Source: Antedon bifida (Eukaryota; Echinodermata; Crinoidea; Comatulida; Antedonidae). Taken from it: DNA of 64,000 nt. Under the pieces are notes generated by a model. The model was given only the letters and a program-made list of their open reading frames with translations, was not told the origin of the DNA and did not search any database. Location: positions 14,947,001 to 15,011,000 of the forward strand of contig OY727095.1 of the NCBI GenBank assembly GCA_963402885.1, written 5' to 3'. The position numbers were made by a program, and so were the translations under genes. Positions 23,101 to 33,561 of the stretch are shown here, piece by piece; positions within the stretch are counted from its first letter, which is position 1; each line of letters opens with the position of its first letter.

Positions 23101-26100
23101 ACGAAAAAAAAAACTAAGCAATTATCAGCAATTTTTTCACTTATTAGGTCAGTATTTAGTAACAATTTAGAAATAAAACATATATAAAAGATGAAAATAT
23201 GATCTTGAATATTGTTATTTAAATGGTTTGACAAATTCCAGTATAAAGATCATTTTTAAAATTATATTTAGATTTTCTTTTTAATAGATACTTGATAAAT
23301 ATTTGTGACTTTCTGACTGAAAGTGTTTATTCTATACAATATTATTTTCAAAAATGTTCTGAAGAATGATAAAAAATAACATTTACCTCTTCTAAAGAAC
23401 ACAAAGAAAAGGAGGGCTGTTTTTCTCTCCTTAGATCATCTAGTCCACATCGAAAACGCATCCACTTTAAAGGAATTTCCTTTTCTAAAGCTTTCATAAG
23501 GTCATCAATAACTTGTTTGAGGTCACTAAAGCTCTTATCTGTAGTTGGTTGGTTGTTTTCAATGGCAAAATATTGGTACACATGTTTTCCATATGGTTTT
23601 GTTTTAAGCACATCTTGAATCTTTTTAAACATCTTTTCTGCCTGTTTGTAAATAAAGATTTACATCTATATATGAATGTGTCAATTCTGTAATTTATTTT
23701 AAGTAAGATTTAAAAAACTTTTTATGTGATGGCTAAGTAATAAATATGTACTCTAATTTTTGTTAAATTTACTTTTAGAGCAGCGATGTATCTTTGGTTG
23801 GTGCTATCTTTAATAATGTAGAAAAAAAAAAGAAGCATTAACCTCAACATTTTGCTGTTCTTCAGTCTCACCAAGCTTACCCTTATGTGTTCCCACAATA
23901 AGGATAGTTGGTTTGTGAACTTCATTCTCTTCATCTTCTTCCACAATACGACTATGAGAATAAACTGACAGGATGTAAGATAATATGAACTGGAGATTGG
24001 TCCAATGATGTTTACACATTTCCTGTAAAAGAACACTTAACCTCAGTTAAACTTGAAATGGTTAGTTTTTGAAAGCATTCATTACTACATCTTATTTGGA
24101 AGGTATTAAATAAAATCTTTTATAAGAGTCAAACTGTTCTTAATGCATAAAATGCATGTTCTTATAAATTAGAAGACTTGTTCAATCACAATGCCTTACT
24201 GCTGCCATGTTCTAGAAATACCTACTCCAGTTGAATCAATGAAAGTAGCAAGATCATCCAAGGGTTTACTAAGATCAAACACAACAATGTATAGTGCTTG
24301 TAGTGTCATGAACATCTGCAAAAATATTCAAATATTGACTGATTAATATTGTTTAAGGCCTTCTGACAACATATGAACAAATATTATTTTAAATTGTATG
24401 TGGACCTTAATATATAATAAAGACTTTCATATACAAATTCTTTGATAATAACGTGGCGAAAAGTTACTGAAAATGTTTAATATTATATAGGTAATTATTA
24501 TTATACAAATAATGAATATTTTATATTCATGCAATGAAACAACAAAATTCATTAGTGAAAGATGAAATCTTTTACCATTATTTTCCCATACATTGCACTT
24601 ATAAACATTCATTATTTGTATATTATAACGACCCTAAGTAGATTCTTTTTATTTGATTGGGGAATTATGGGTCACATGATATAAATAAATGTTCTATTGC
24701 TCTCCTAATGATGTCATCAAGAGTACAATGTCATTATATGTGTGTGAGTACTGCAATTTTGTTTTGCGCATATTTTACACAGTGAACAACCACACACTCG
24801 TCAAGAGGCTATTGTTGACTGATCACATTTCATTAACCTGTAGTGTGTGCTGTATGTGTCTAATTGTTTTACTCACTGTCTAAAATTAAGAGTTCTGCTT
24901 TTTCAATGGCCTAGCCTCTTGTTAAAAGTAGGTGTGTTATACTTTTAACAAGAGGCTAGGCCAAGGCCTAAACTATTCAAGAAGACAGCAATGGACGTGG
25001 AGTAGAGCAACTATAGACGGCGTGACAAGATTGATTTTTTAACACGCAGTCTATTCTTGCGACCCATGTTTCGGTTGCTCACTGTGTAACATAAGAATAT
25101 GCAATCTGACTTAAAAGTTTAATAGTACATGTCTATTGAATATCATGTGACCCACAATCCTCCAATCAAATGACAAGAATCTAATATTAAATTTTTACTT
25201 ACTTACGGAGTCGAGGCTAGGCTATGCTTATTAGCCCCTCTTGATAATTACATCAACTCTTGAATATGGCGCAAATTTTTATATATATATTACTATGCAG
25301 TACAGTACAGTACAGTGGGAAAAAGGCAAACTATACCTTGGCCATACAATCATGTTAGTCTATACAGAAACCTACTTACCCGATGTAGACCGTGGTATAT
25401 TAATTGTCCCCCATGGTCCCAGATGTTGAATGTTTTTTCCAACGTCTCCTTATTTTCCTCAACTTTCTTGATTACATCTTTATCTAATTGTTGATCTGTA
25501 TCAAATGGAACAGCTTGAGTAGCTGCATCAGCACCTGTAGTGGAAACAAGTTTTTTGGTCATTCCACAAACGGCGTAAACAAGCATCATTATTTCAAACA
25601 TTTTAATTCATCATAGTTAATCAGTCAGTTAAAAAGTTACTATGAGTATAGTTGTCTTCATTATCATCATAATGAGCTTTCGCACCGGGACGGAAAGCGA
25701 AGGGGGATGGTAGATATGAAAGGATACGGTAATATATACAAAATATTAATCTGCATATTTGTATAAGCCCAATATATATTTATGTATATTATATAGTAGG
25801 TGTAGACTGCAAATTCACTTTGATTCTTCTAGATTCATAAAAAAATAAATAAGCATCTTTGTAAGCCCCTTTTAAGGTTTTAATTAGGTGTTTTTTTTAA
25901 AACTTTGCTAATTAAGAAACATGTCCACCAAGCCTGCGTGTACAGCGTATGTGGACTATGTCTAGGAGTGGGATGGCCGCCGCCGTGTTTTCTCCAAATT
26001 ACCATCACCATAGATAGGTTGCCTCTAAGTTATAAATCTAATTAACATAATTTTATACTTGTTTAGTTACATTGATTTTGAAAATCTAATTAATAATTAT

Positions 26101-29100
26101 TTCAAATAACTATGAACTTAATATGACAGAAATTCATATTTGCAACACTTATTTATTAGTGTTTTCACTAAGGGAAAGTTACATACTATCATTTTTGTAA
26201 TCATTGTTGTCATCATTTTTGTCATCCTTGTTTTCATCATTATTGTAGTCATCATCATCTGTAGGTCGTTTCATGTCAATCTGACACATAAAATAAAAAA
26301 CAATAAATGGATATACAAAAGAAATACAATGTTGCTTATCCAAAGTCTAAAATCAGAAAGGGAGAAACAATTAATATGAAAAGCAAAAACAAAACCAAAT
26401 TATTATTTAGAATAAATTGGATTATAAAAGGATTGAAAGAAAGCCTCCTGTAAGTGACTGGTTTGCAATAATAGAAAAGTATAGGTACTAATAATTTATT
26501 GATTTTATGTTTTGATTACACTATTATTATTATTATTGACATACTCTTAACTTGTCAGTGACCATTTTTGTATACTGTTTTGAAGGATTACCTGTAGAAA
26601 AAAGACAATGTGTACATATTATTTCAGTACATACATTGATATGTGACTTTGAATATTTTACTACTGTGAAAGTCATTGATTAATGTAAAATTACAATTGT
26701 AATTTTACATTAATCAATGACTTTCACAGTATCAAACAATGTAACATAGCTTGCGTGCTAAGAGATCATAGAGTAACAATTGTAAAGTGTAATGTGAAAA
26801 TATGACTGTTGACACCATGTTACAGTTGTATGCATTTATTGAATTCCATTCTACATCTATACCTTTAATTCAATTTCATTGTGGGCTTGTTGTTGTCTAT
26901 GATGATGAGGTTAATGATAATAATGTTACACAATAATAATTAATAATGCTCTTTTGTATAGCGCTTAACCAAAATAAATTTCCTCTAAAGCGCTACGACC
27001 ACAAGGCTCGAAACAAGGTGGAAATTACGTCATTTCATATGCTATGTGAAAGAGATGGGTTTTCAGCAACTGTTTGGAGATGTCAATAGAATTGGCATTC
27101 TTGATTGATTGTGGAAGAGTATTCCATATATATATATTGGGAAGAGTAACAAAATTTATTCATGTTTACCACTATCAGTTTTAGCCTCAGTCCATGTTGT
27201 ACTTGCTGTTCTTATCACGTCTATGCCATCTGTAATGTCATGATCTTTCTCAAATCTGAAATAAGTAAGCATAATTATTTATTGTAAAATGTAATTTCCT
27301 CCTTTACTATTAGTAATGAATTATACATTTAGGAAGTTATATAAGTTATTTAACAACAAGTACAAAATAACAATTTGATGGTGTTATGATTAATGTAGTA
27401 ACCGATTTATGTATTAATAAACGTTTTTACTCAACTATTGTTAGATCTATTACTGCAATATTTAGAAAAGTAGTAGTTTATCAAAAACAAATCAATAAAA
27501 GTTGGCTGGTTTGTAATTCTTAGTTGACAACACAAATATTTTGTAATGTTCATTTCACTGTCCTAAACTAGTACTTACTCTTCTCCAAGACAGGCATTGA
27601 TGAGGCATGTTTTACCCACTCCTTCCTGTCCAATCACTTTAAGCATTCCAAGATTGACTTTGACGGATCCTCCATTCAAGGCTTCTTTGTATGCTTTCTG
27701 AAAATCTAATTCACGAGCAGCAATATCAGTTGGAATATCTGAAAATTGAATAAGATTTTAGAATGTTTGGTATAAATAAAGCAAAATCTACAATCAAACA
27801 TGCATTGTCATTGCATTCATCATTTCAGTATTTTGGATATTTCTATTGTTTATTAGAAAATATAAATTTTTGCAACATTAATAACTAGAGGCACTCTGAG
27901 TGGGGCATAGATCATTGTGTCCAAGTATGGTGAGATTCAGATAAAAACTGTGTGACTGTTCAGTTCACAAACACACAAACAGGGGTGAAAACATAACTCC
28001 AGTAATAATCTTGCTTGTTGAGCGGTAAGACTCTAAGAGCATCCTGAAATAAGCCTTTTTTTAAAAAAAGTGGTGCTACAGGACTTTTTTGTAATGTTAT
28101 ATAGAAGCCCGGCTCTCCAAGAAATATTAGGATTGTTTGTTTGGTTTATGAGCACATCTATATGGTCCCCTCATAAGAAGTTAATTGATAGAATACTAAA
28201 TAATTACGATACTGTACGTGTCCACAGTTTAGTTTGTGTGTATGGAATTATTTTTATTGGAAAAAAATATACACGTCACTAAAACATGAACAAAATTAAA
28301 AAACTGATACAAAAAAAACCAAAGCTACTTCGGAATTACAGTAAGGGAAAAATCTGTAGTAATATAAGATGTTCCTGGGTGGCCTTGGTTCAGTTTATTT
28401 TAATAATTGTAAAGGTGAGGGGAATCCCCTCAAAATATGTTCCTCCTCCAATTATTGTCCGCTAAACTACTATTCTCCTAAATACTAATGTTTAGTTTAG
28501 TTTGTGTGTATGGAATTATTTTTATTGGAAAAAAATATACACGTCACTAAAACATCAACAAAATTAAAAAACTGATACAAAAAAAACCAAAGCTACTTCG
28601 GAATTACAGTAAGGGAAAAATCTGTAGTAATATAAGATGTTCCTGGGTGGCCTTGGTTCAGTTTATTTTAATAATTGTAAAGGTGAGGGGAATCCCCTCA
28701 AAATATGTTCCTCCTCCAATTATTGTCCGCTAAACTACTATTCTCCTAAATACTAATGTTTGAAAACATTGTCCACAATATATGGTTTGATCGTAATAAT
28801 AGATAGCCTAGGCCTAGCAGACTTTTAAAGTTATCAATAATATGACTCATCAAAAAGTTTCTAGAAATATGCTTAAATAACTGATTTATCATTATTAAGT
28901 CAGGTGCACAACTAAGGATCTTTTTGCCTATACCTATGCCATTTTACAGATCAATGACAAACAAAATATTGGTATAAAGATCTGATAAAAAAAAGGGGGG
29001 GGGGGAAGGAAAGTCAATATTGTTTAAAGAAAAAGATCCTTAACAATCACAACAGGTGATCCACCAACTGTGGATCATCTTAAAAAAAGGATGAGAAAAA

Positions 29101-30171
29101 AAAAGAAACATTGAGAATAACTTGATTCATCTTTCTTTTGTTACTTACTTTTATCTGGTTGATTTTTAGAACCCAATGCTTCTTCATCCTTACTAATTTC
29201 TATGGAAAAAAGTTATATTTGTTATAATATCCACACTTTTGATTATTATTATACATCATTTGGGTTACAATCAAATCGAGTTAATTAAAAAGTATTTATA
29301 AATGATAATGGTATTATGTTTGAATGGATATATTTATATTGTTTTAAGAGTGCCTCTTCAAGTCAGCTGTACTGTAGTAGTACAGCTGTTAGAGCTACCT
29401 TTGTTGAAAAAAAAAAGTTGAAAAAAAAAATATATAATTTAATTAACAAATTAAATCTTAATAAATATATTTACAGAATTTACAAGAGTGTTAATGACTG
29501 GTTTAAATATTTCATAATAATATGATATAGATTGTTTGCACATATGATATCACATATTAATTTTATTTTCACACTAAGATGGTGGCTCACTAAAGTATTA
29601 TGGAAAAAGTGTGACATCAGTACAAACGATCTATAAAATAAAATCATGACATGTGTTTTCTATAAATACCCTGTGGTTCATTCGTGGGATGTAAAATTTG
29701 AAGAAGATTGTCAAATACATCTGGATATTCTTCAGTCTCTAATCTCATTACTACATCCCAAATGTTGGTGTATTCATATCTCTCAAAGTCATTGTGAAGA
29801 ATAACCCTCTTTAACTCATCTAGACCAACATTTCGTAAAGTTTTAAACATCTGTTTACGCTGTGGTGATATCCATTCTTGATCACTATTTTCAACATTAT
29901 TATCTCTAATATACTGAAGTACAAGATCTTCAGCTTTCTTTAATCCAGATAATGTGGCAATTTCTAATAATATATTAACATTATTAGGTCCAATATAACC
30001 ATTGTCTCGTAGGTCATAGAATAGTTCGAGAGCATGCACTTCTGGTTTACAAAGGTTATCAATAGGTAACATGCCAAATAGACAGAATTTTATCCAACGT
30101 ATTCTGTTGCCATCAAACTGTTGACGTAAATCACGTATGAATCTATGAAATTCATCATAATCTTCCTCCAT
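13173..30171 (-). CDS. DED-Roc-COR GTPase with two C-terminal membrane helices (complete, 21 exons)
   Basis: Exons on the minus strand: 30171-29670, 29199-29149, 27738-27579, 27255-27170, 26591-26545, 26280-26187, 25534-25380, 24315-24226, 24022-23843, 23641-23387, 22320-22129, 21742-21548, 21319-21014, 20810-20739 (or 20724), 20108-19895, 19354-19325, 18351-18286, 17915-17886, 17363-17324, 13642-13617, 13345-13173. Every junction is GT/AG and keeps one frame, giving about 987 residues. The start ATG at 30171 follows an in-frame TAA directly, with an acceptor at 30190 bounding the 5' UTR piece. Domains: DED-like about 5-88, helical block 105-165, Roc 210-520 (P-loop GQEGVGKT at 221-228, switch TDGID near 246, WDHGGQ at 352-357), COR 525-771, Cys-rich 818-850, Ser/Thr/Gly stalk, and two hydrophobic helices in the last 56 residues. 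Roco proteins are GTP-regulated scaffolds and DEDs recruit caspase/FADD-type partners. Membrane-bound death-fold signalling is inferred from the architecture. Confidence 0.85.
14915..17072 (-). mobile_element. tRNA-derived SINE, split by a hAT-like insertion
   Basis: Read on the minus strand from about 17072, the head has a tRNA-like A box (GTGGCCCAGTGGTTAAGAC) and B box (GGGTTCGAGGC, 17002-17012). A body with TGCACTTTAAAGAACA follows. At 16922 the body is interrupted by the element 15025-16921 and resumes at 15024, continuing to about 14915. The interruption sits between two copies of TGTTCTTT, so the SINE was here first. It lies in the last long intron of the DED-Roc-COR gene. Confidence 0.65.
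15025..16921. mobile_element. hAT-like non-autonomous element with 8-bp TSD
   Basis: The ends are CAGTGGTGGCGCCAGC on the left and CTGGCGCCACCCCTG on the right, flanked by a perfect 8-bp duplication TGTTCTTT (15017-15024 and 16922-16929). CAG...CTG ends with 8-bp duplications are typical of hAT transposons. The subterminal regions carry GGGGGCTA and CCCCGTCGGGG palindromes. Between about 15770 and 16490 an internal unit of roughly 120-150 bp recurs about five times (ACCTAGCA-CTCTATTTTT, TTCTTAGCTC, GGGCTGG, TTTCGTTTCAT). No transposase is seen. Part of the same family lies at 62040-62620. Confidence 0.75.
17076..17117. repeat. (TA)n microsatellite
   Basis: About 18 TA dinucleotides lie just beyond the SINE head. 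Confidence 0.9.
17324..20810 (-). CDS. Cys-rich module and micro-exon stalk of the DED-Roc-COR gene
   Basis: Exon 20108-19895 encodes FERCILCECSKKSKKKH and then KLTCTKTGR, a Cys/His cluster that could bind zinc, as seen after COR in other metazoan Roco proteins. Around it are short exons: 20810-20739 (Thr/Lys/Glu-rich; an alternative donor at 20724 adds five residues), 19354-19325, 18351-18286, 17915-17886 and 17363-17324. These encode Ser/Thr/Gly/Ala/Gln-rich pieces such as VAGTSSSNQ and SGTDTASGAGADSAEA. Three of them (19354, 18351, 17915) are phase 1-1 and can be skipped without a frameshift. Exon 17915-17886 is the least certain. Confidence 0.65.
17540..17868 (+). mobile_element. 5'-truncated LINE tail (CR1/L2-like ORF end)
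   Basis: From 17566 the frame reads TWNSLP, a TAG (17584-17586), then DIKPITNTYTFKTKLKVHL and TGA at 17659-17661. The WNSLP...TFKxKLKxHL pattern closes the reverse-transcriptase ORF of many CR1/L2/Jockey-type LINEs. The 3' UTR ends in AAATAAATAAATG. A decayed fragment inside an intron of the DED-Roc-COR gene. Confidence 0.65.
21014..22320 (-). CDS. COR-domain exons of the DED-Roc-COR gene
   Basis: Exons 22320-22129, 21742-21548 and 21319-21014 join in phase 0. They show the COR hallmarks: LLIYLHDHGEIVYM followed by KAVLDPMRLVEIVTTFV, then GILEEKLLRKLW with a LMIQLGFIC segment, then SFYVPLRLA and ISIYYDFEGYLPDVLF. COR domains dimerise Roco proteins and couple GTP state to effector output. All segments are present in normal order and the domain looks intact. 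Confidence 0.85.
23387..27738 (-). CDS. Roc GTPase exons of the DED-Roc-COR gene
   Basis: Eight exons carry the GTPase. 27738-27579 has the Walker A P-loop GQEGVGKT. 27255-27170 has the switch I motif ITDGIDV. 26591-26545 and 26280-26187 encode a linker, the latter almost all Asp/Asn/Lys. 25534-25380 has the G3 motif WDHGGQLIYHGLHR, typical of Roc domains. 24315-24226 has the beta-strand ALYIVVFDLSK. 24022-23843 has the beta-strand ILIVGTHKGK at the G4 position, where Roc proteins usually keep an Asp (THxD). 23641-23387 carries the end of Roc and, at IPLKWMRF, the start of COR. The Asp/Asn insertion between G2 and G3 is unusual, and the G4 change could weaken guanine specificity. Confidence 0.82.
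24639..25183. mobile_element. Foldback (long-TIR) element in a Roc-COR intron
   Basis: The left arm TAGATTCTTTTTATTTGATT with GGGTCACATGATAT is mirrored by the right arm (ATATCATGTGACCC, then AATCAAATGACAAGAATCTA to 25183) with a few mismatches. A second mirrored block (GCATATT, ACACAGTGA, CAACC) lies at about 24757-24792 and 25066-25110. Together the arms exceed 100 bp. The palindrome at 24908-24962 is at its centre. No coding sequence is seen. Confidence 0.6.
24908..24962. repeat. Inverted repeat, 23-bp perfect arms, 9-bp loop
   Basis: The arms start GGCCTAGCCTCTTGTTAAAA and match perfectly over 23 bp, with GGTGTGTTA between them. It is nested in the foldback element 24639-25183. Confidence 0.85.
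26662..26731. repeat. Perfect 70-bp palindrome without spacer
   Basis: Two 35-bp arms (TACTGTGAAAGTCATTGATT onward) meet at CAATTG at 26696/26697 with no mismatch and no loop. It lies 70 bp upstream, on the transcribed strand, of exon 26591-26545 of the DED-Roc-COR gene. Confidence 0.92.
26935..27140 (-). repeat. Dispersed SINE-like repeat, second copy
   Basis: TATAGCGCTTAACC, then CCTCTAAAGCGCTACGACC, then a body with GGGTTTTCAGC and GGCATTCTTGATTGATTGTG. It has the same order of elements as 12611-12830, though diverged, and trinucleotide-rich flanks. Confidence 0.5.
28227..28762. repeat. 268-bp tandem duplication
   Basis: The segment starting GTTTAGTTTGTGTGTATGG at 28227 restarts at 28495 and runs to about 28762. 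By eye the copies differ at one base (ACATGAAC against ACATCAAC). It lies in the intron between exons 29199-29149 and 27738-27579 and is very recent, or an assembly duplication. Confidence 0.88.
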
Positions 30172-30189
30172 TTAAAAACTTCCCGTTTT
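29670..30189 (-). CDS. Exon 1 of the Roc-COR gene: DED-like domain plus conserved helical block
   Basis: This exon encodes residues 1-167. Residues about 5-88 (from YDEFHRFIRDLRQQF to AEDLVLQYI) have the six-helix spacing of a death effector domain, including the GYIGPNNVNILLEIA segment matching the late-helix region of DEDs. Residues about 105-165 (ISPQRKQMFKTLRNV onward, with a YTNIWDVVMRLE segment) form a second helical block. The same two blocks, in the same order and in one exon, occur in the 63020-63574 exon of the neighbouring gene. Bases 30172-30189 are 5' UTR after a TTTTGCAG acceptor, so at least one non-coding exon lies upstream. Confidence 0.75.
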
Positions 30190-32150
30190 CTGCAAAAGCA
30201 ATTATCAAGACTGAACTATATTATTTCGGCTTTAACAAATTACACATTATCCTTATCATATTTATATTTTGTTAGTTTTAATATAATTTTGTCAAATTTA
30301 AAAGCAATGATAATAATAATATAATTTGTAACTCATTGCAACAAATTATAGGATATTTTTTAAATATCTAAGATTTTTCGAAAAATTATATTACAAAACT
30401 AGGTATTTCATTAAAATAGATTTTTCATAAAAAATAATAGACTTAAACACTATTTGATGAAATGTAAATGAACCTACTGTACATTTAGACTATATTTACA
30501 ATTAGTTAGGGAATTTTAGGTCAAAAAAATGCCAATCTGTGAAATAATTATTAACAAAGGTTTTTCAGTGGATTCATGTTCTAATGCATCCCAAGTCATC
30601 CCAAAAAATTCCTCCATGAATTTTGACCTGGGGAAAGGGGGTCATTTTGAGGTCAAAGGTCATTTGGTGTCAAATTAGAGATACGCCTGTTATTGTTTTA
30701 ATAACGTTGTGAATTTTGAATGTACCTCATTTTATTTAGTATCAAATGATAGCTTACTAAATTATCTTTATTTTGATATATAGTTATGCAGGTATATATT
30801 GGGTTATAGTATGAATTTTGGTCAATTAATACTAATTTATAAGTATTTTTTCCAAAAAAACAAAAAAATTATATTTTTTACACCAGAAAAAAAAAATTAA
30901 GGTAGCACTCAATGGTAACGAAACTTCTCTAAAAATATCTCTCCAATATAATGATCATGTGTAAAAAAATTTGAATCATTTGATAGTTGATTGTGGACAT
31001 GGGTGTAGATTGAAGTTATTGAGACTAAAACTGAGAAATATCATGTTTTTCATGTACTCTGTACTGTTTATCATGTAAACAAAATGGCCACTATTTTCAT
31101 ACAACATGCTATATTGCATTGAGTTAATTTTGGTGTCAAATTGTTCACAATGTATATGTTAATATTTAGTTCTAATAGAAAATTTTTTGTAAAATTGACC
31201 GGAAACCCCATTTCCAGCAATTTTGACCTTTGACCTCTTTTCGCCATATCTAAGTAACGGCAGGTCGGAGAGAATTAAAACTAGGAGCAAATTGTTCCCA
31301 ATATGTGAATTTATATTCAGTTTAACAGAAGATCTTGCTTGAAAATGACCGGAAGTGTGGTTATTGACCTTTGACATAAATTTATAGTTTATATATTCTA
31401 GTATTACTTCTATCACCAATTTTTTATGAAATTTTAACCTTTGACTTGTTTTTCTCATCTAAATAATGACATGGCATAGAGAGTTGGAACTAAGCGCAAA
31501 TTGTTTATAATAATAACTATACAAGAAGTACATAGGAGCCTCTCGGGATGGATTTTAATTCAAAGAGGTGTTGGGGCGGGGTGGGGGAGTGGGGTGTGTG
31601 GTGGTTGTTTGGTAACATATAATATTATATCATAATTTAAAGAAATATTTACAGAATGGTCAGAAGTTATTGGACAACATAATACAGTGTTAATATGTCT
31701 CAACAAAAGTTAAAATTTGAGCTGCAGACCACCTTAGAGATTTATTGAGTACTTTTTCCCATATAGACCAATGCAAGGGACCCACAGTTCGATCTACATG
31801 TTTCCGATTCAAGGCCAATTTATAGGCCATAGAGTACCCAAAAGGTTCATTTGGGCAAATCGATATGAGTTCCTTAAGAATCGTATGTAATAGCTTTTTA
31901 CCATATGGTCGAATCCATATTATAAGACAAACAGTTTCATCCAGATATCCATGTATCTCCAATAAAGGGCATGTATGGCCATAGAGAATCCAGAGGTTAC
32001 TCCTGGTTCATTTTGGCAAATCCATATGGGTTCCTTAAGGATCAGGGTTGCACAGATAGGCTGGAATCCACAGTTTTACCCGATATATTTCTAATACAAG
32101 GCCTTATGTAGCCAAATGCATTGATCTGATAGATGGGCCAAATGTAGAAC
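30190..32150. other. Upstream region of the DED-Roc-COR gene
   Basis: No coding exon was found. The region contains perfect DR1 nuclear-receptor-type elements (AGGTCAAAGGTCA at 30650-30662 and its complement at 31224-31236, plus a partial one near 31365), and a roughly 150-bp direct repeat (GGCCATAGAG...TTCATTT-GGCAAAT...GTTCCTTAAG) at about 31825-31890 and 31977-32045. The promoter and 5' non-coding exons are probably here but cannot be placed. Confidence 0.35.
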
Positions 32151-32154
32151 TGAA

Positions 32155-32400
32155 CATAATCATAATAATAATATCCTGGATGTATGTAGCTCCTAATATT
32201 GTGAAACCTCTAAGCGATGTACACAAACTAATACGATTAAAGGGATTCCAACCATGCCAAAAATAAAACCCAAACCGAAGTAAGGGGATACGCTCTCGTC
32301 ACTAACCAGAGATCAGTCTAATTGAACCTCGGACAGCACTAGTTGTGTCTCGGTCATCCCGGACTTGGGCGCCTCCTGCCCTACTTAAACTAGATCTAAA
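32155..32400 (-). repeat. SINE-like repeat related to 54298-54608
   Basis: ATAATAATATCCTGGAT, then TAGC-CCTAAT-TTGTGAAACCT, matches the start of the 54.3 kb element with several changes. The rest is diverged, and the tRNA-like head is not recognisable here. Confidence 0.45.
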
Positions 32401-32671
32401 AAAATCTAGGTGGCATGGAAAAGGAGAAAAAAGGGGAGTAATATGCTTTATTAAACAATATATGTTAACAAATATGTTAATAATTTTTTCACAGAAAAAT
32501 CAAGATATTCCCTAACTAAATGGCTGATTTAATGAATATGATTATATAAAATTATTAACATGCACACATTAAATGTCATTCTATAATAAGCATAAACAAA
32601 CAACGCACAATTAAATGAATAATAAATTTCCAACAAACATAGTTGGAATTTTACACACAATGGAACTATGC

Positions 32672-33561
32672 TCACGCTAACCATTCGCGTTTTCGCAAAT
32701 TGCGATTGGAGTTGTCAATTTGCGGGAAAAAAAATTATATCATTCGCAAAACTTGCGAAAATAATTTTTCCTTAAAAAATTAAACTTCGTCCGCTTAGGC
32801 TTCAATATTAAAGTTTTATGTAAACCACAACGACTTCGCCGCCATCCGTCACCAGCCTATAATAAGTGACAGCGATGTAGCATTACTTGCCATCAACGAC
32901 GTTTTTTTCACGTCATTCAAATAAATTTAAACAAGTTTTCTTTAAGGAGGCTTATTAATTGTACAGACTAGTAGTTGTAAATCGCATAAATTTACACGCT
33001 CCTGACTAAGGAGAATTTATTTTTATTTTACAAACTGCGCATGTGTATAGATGAAAATATTGCGCAATAACAAACATGCTGCATGGACATTCCGACGTCG
33101 TAGTTTGTTTGTGGTGTGTGTTACAATGTTTTCGCGAGTGAATAAGAAGCATATAAAACACAATTGAAAACTATTTATTATTTTATATTGTGTGATAAAA
33201 AACTTTATCCAGTCAGGCTGCGTATGCTGATAATTAATAGAGGCCTGACGCCGATCATACATACATGGCATATAGTCAACCATTGAATAGGCCTCCTATA
33301 GGCTATAGCCGTGGCGACTGGTATCGCGTCAGGCCGGTGAGGCTGCAGTAGATAACATATTTTAATGCGGTCATGATTTATTTGTATTTTAATCAGAAAT
33401 TTTGAATGAATAAAGATAAAAACAATACAAGACAACAATCTATATATTTATTTGATGCACTTACCCAAAAAAAAAAATTGCTAAAGACTTTTCAATTTTT
33501 CGCAAAAAAAAATAGGCGACCTTTCGCAAATTTTGCGAAAGAAAATTTTACCTTAGCGTGA
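32672..33561. mobile_element. Inverted-repeat element with TCACGCTAA ends
   Basis: The left end TCACGCTAACC and right end TTAGCGTGA are followed inward in both arms by TTCGCAAA/TTTGCGAA-rich segments. About 890 bp long, with no transposase seen and no clear target duplication. A degraded MITE-type element is likely. Confidence 0.5.

Noticed and set aside
31690-31962. 90-codon minus-strand frame
   Set aside because: Lies in a region with internal direct repeats, has no recognised domain and no splice signals that join it to anything.
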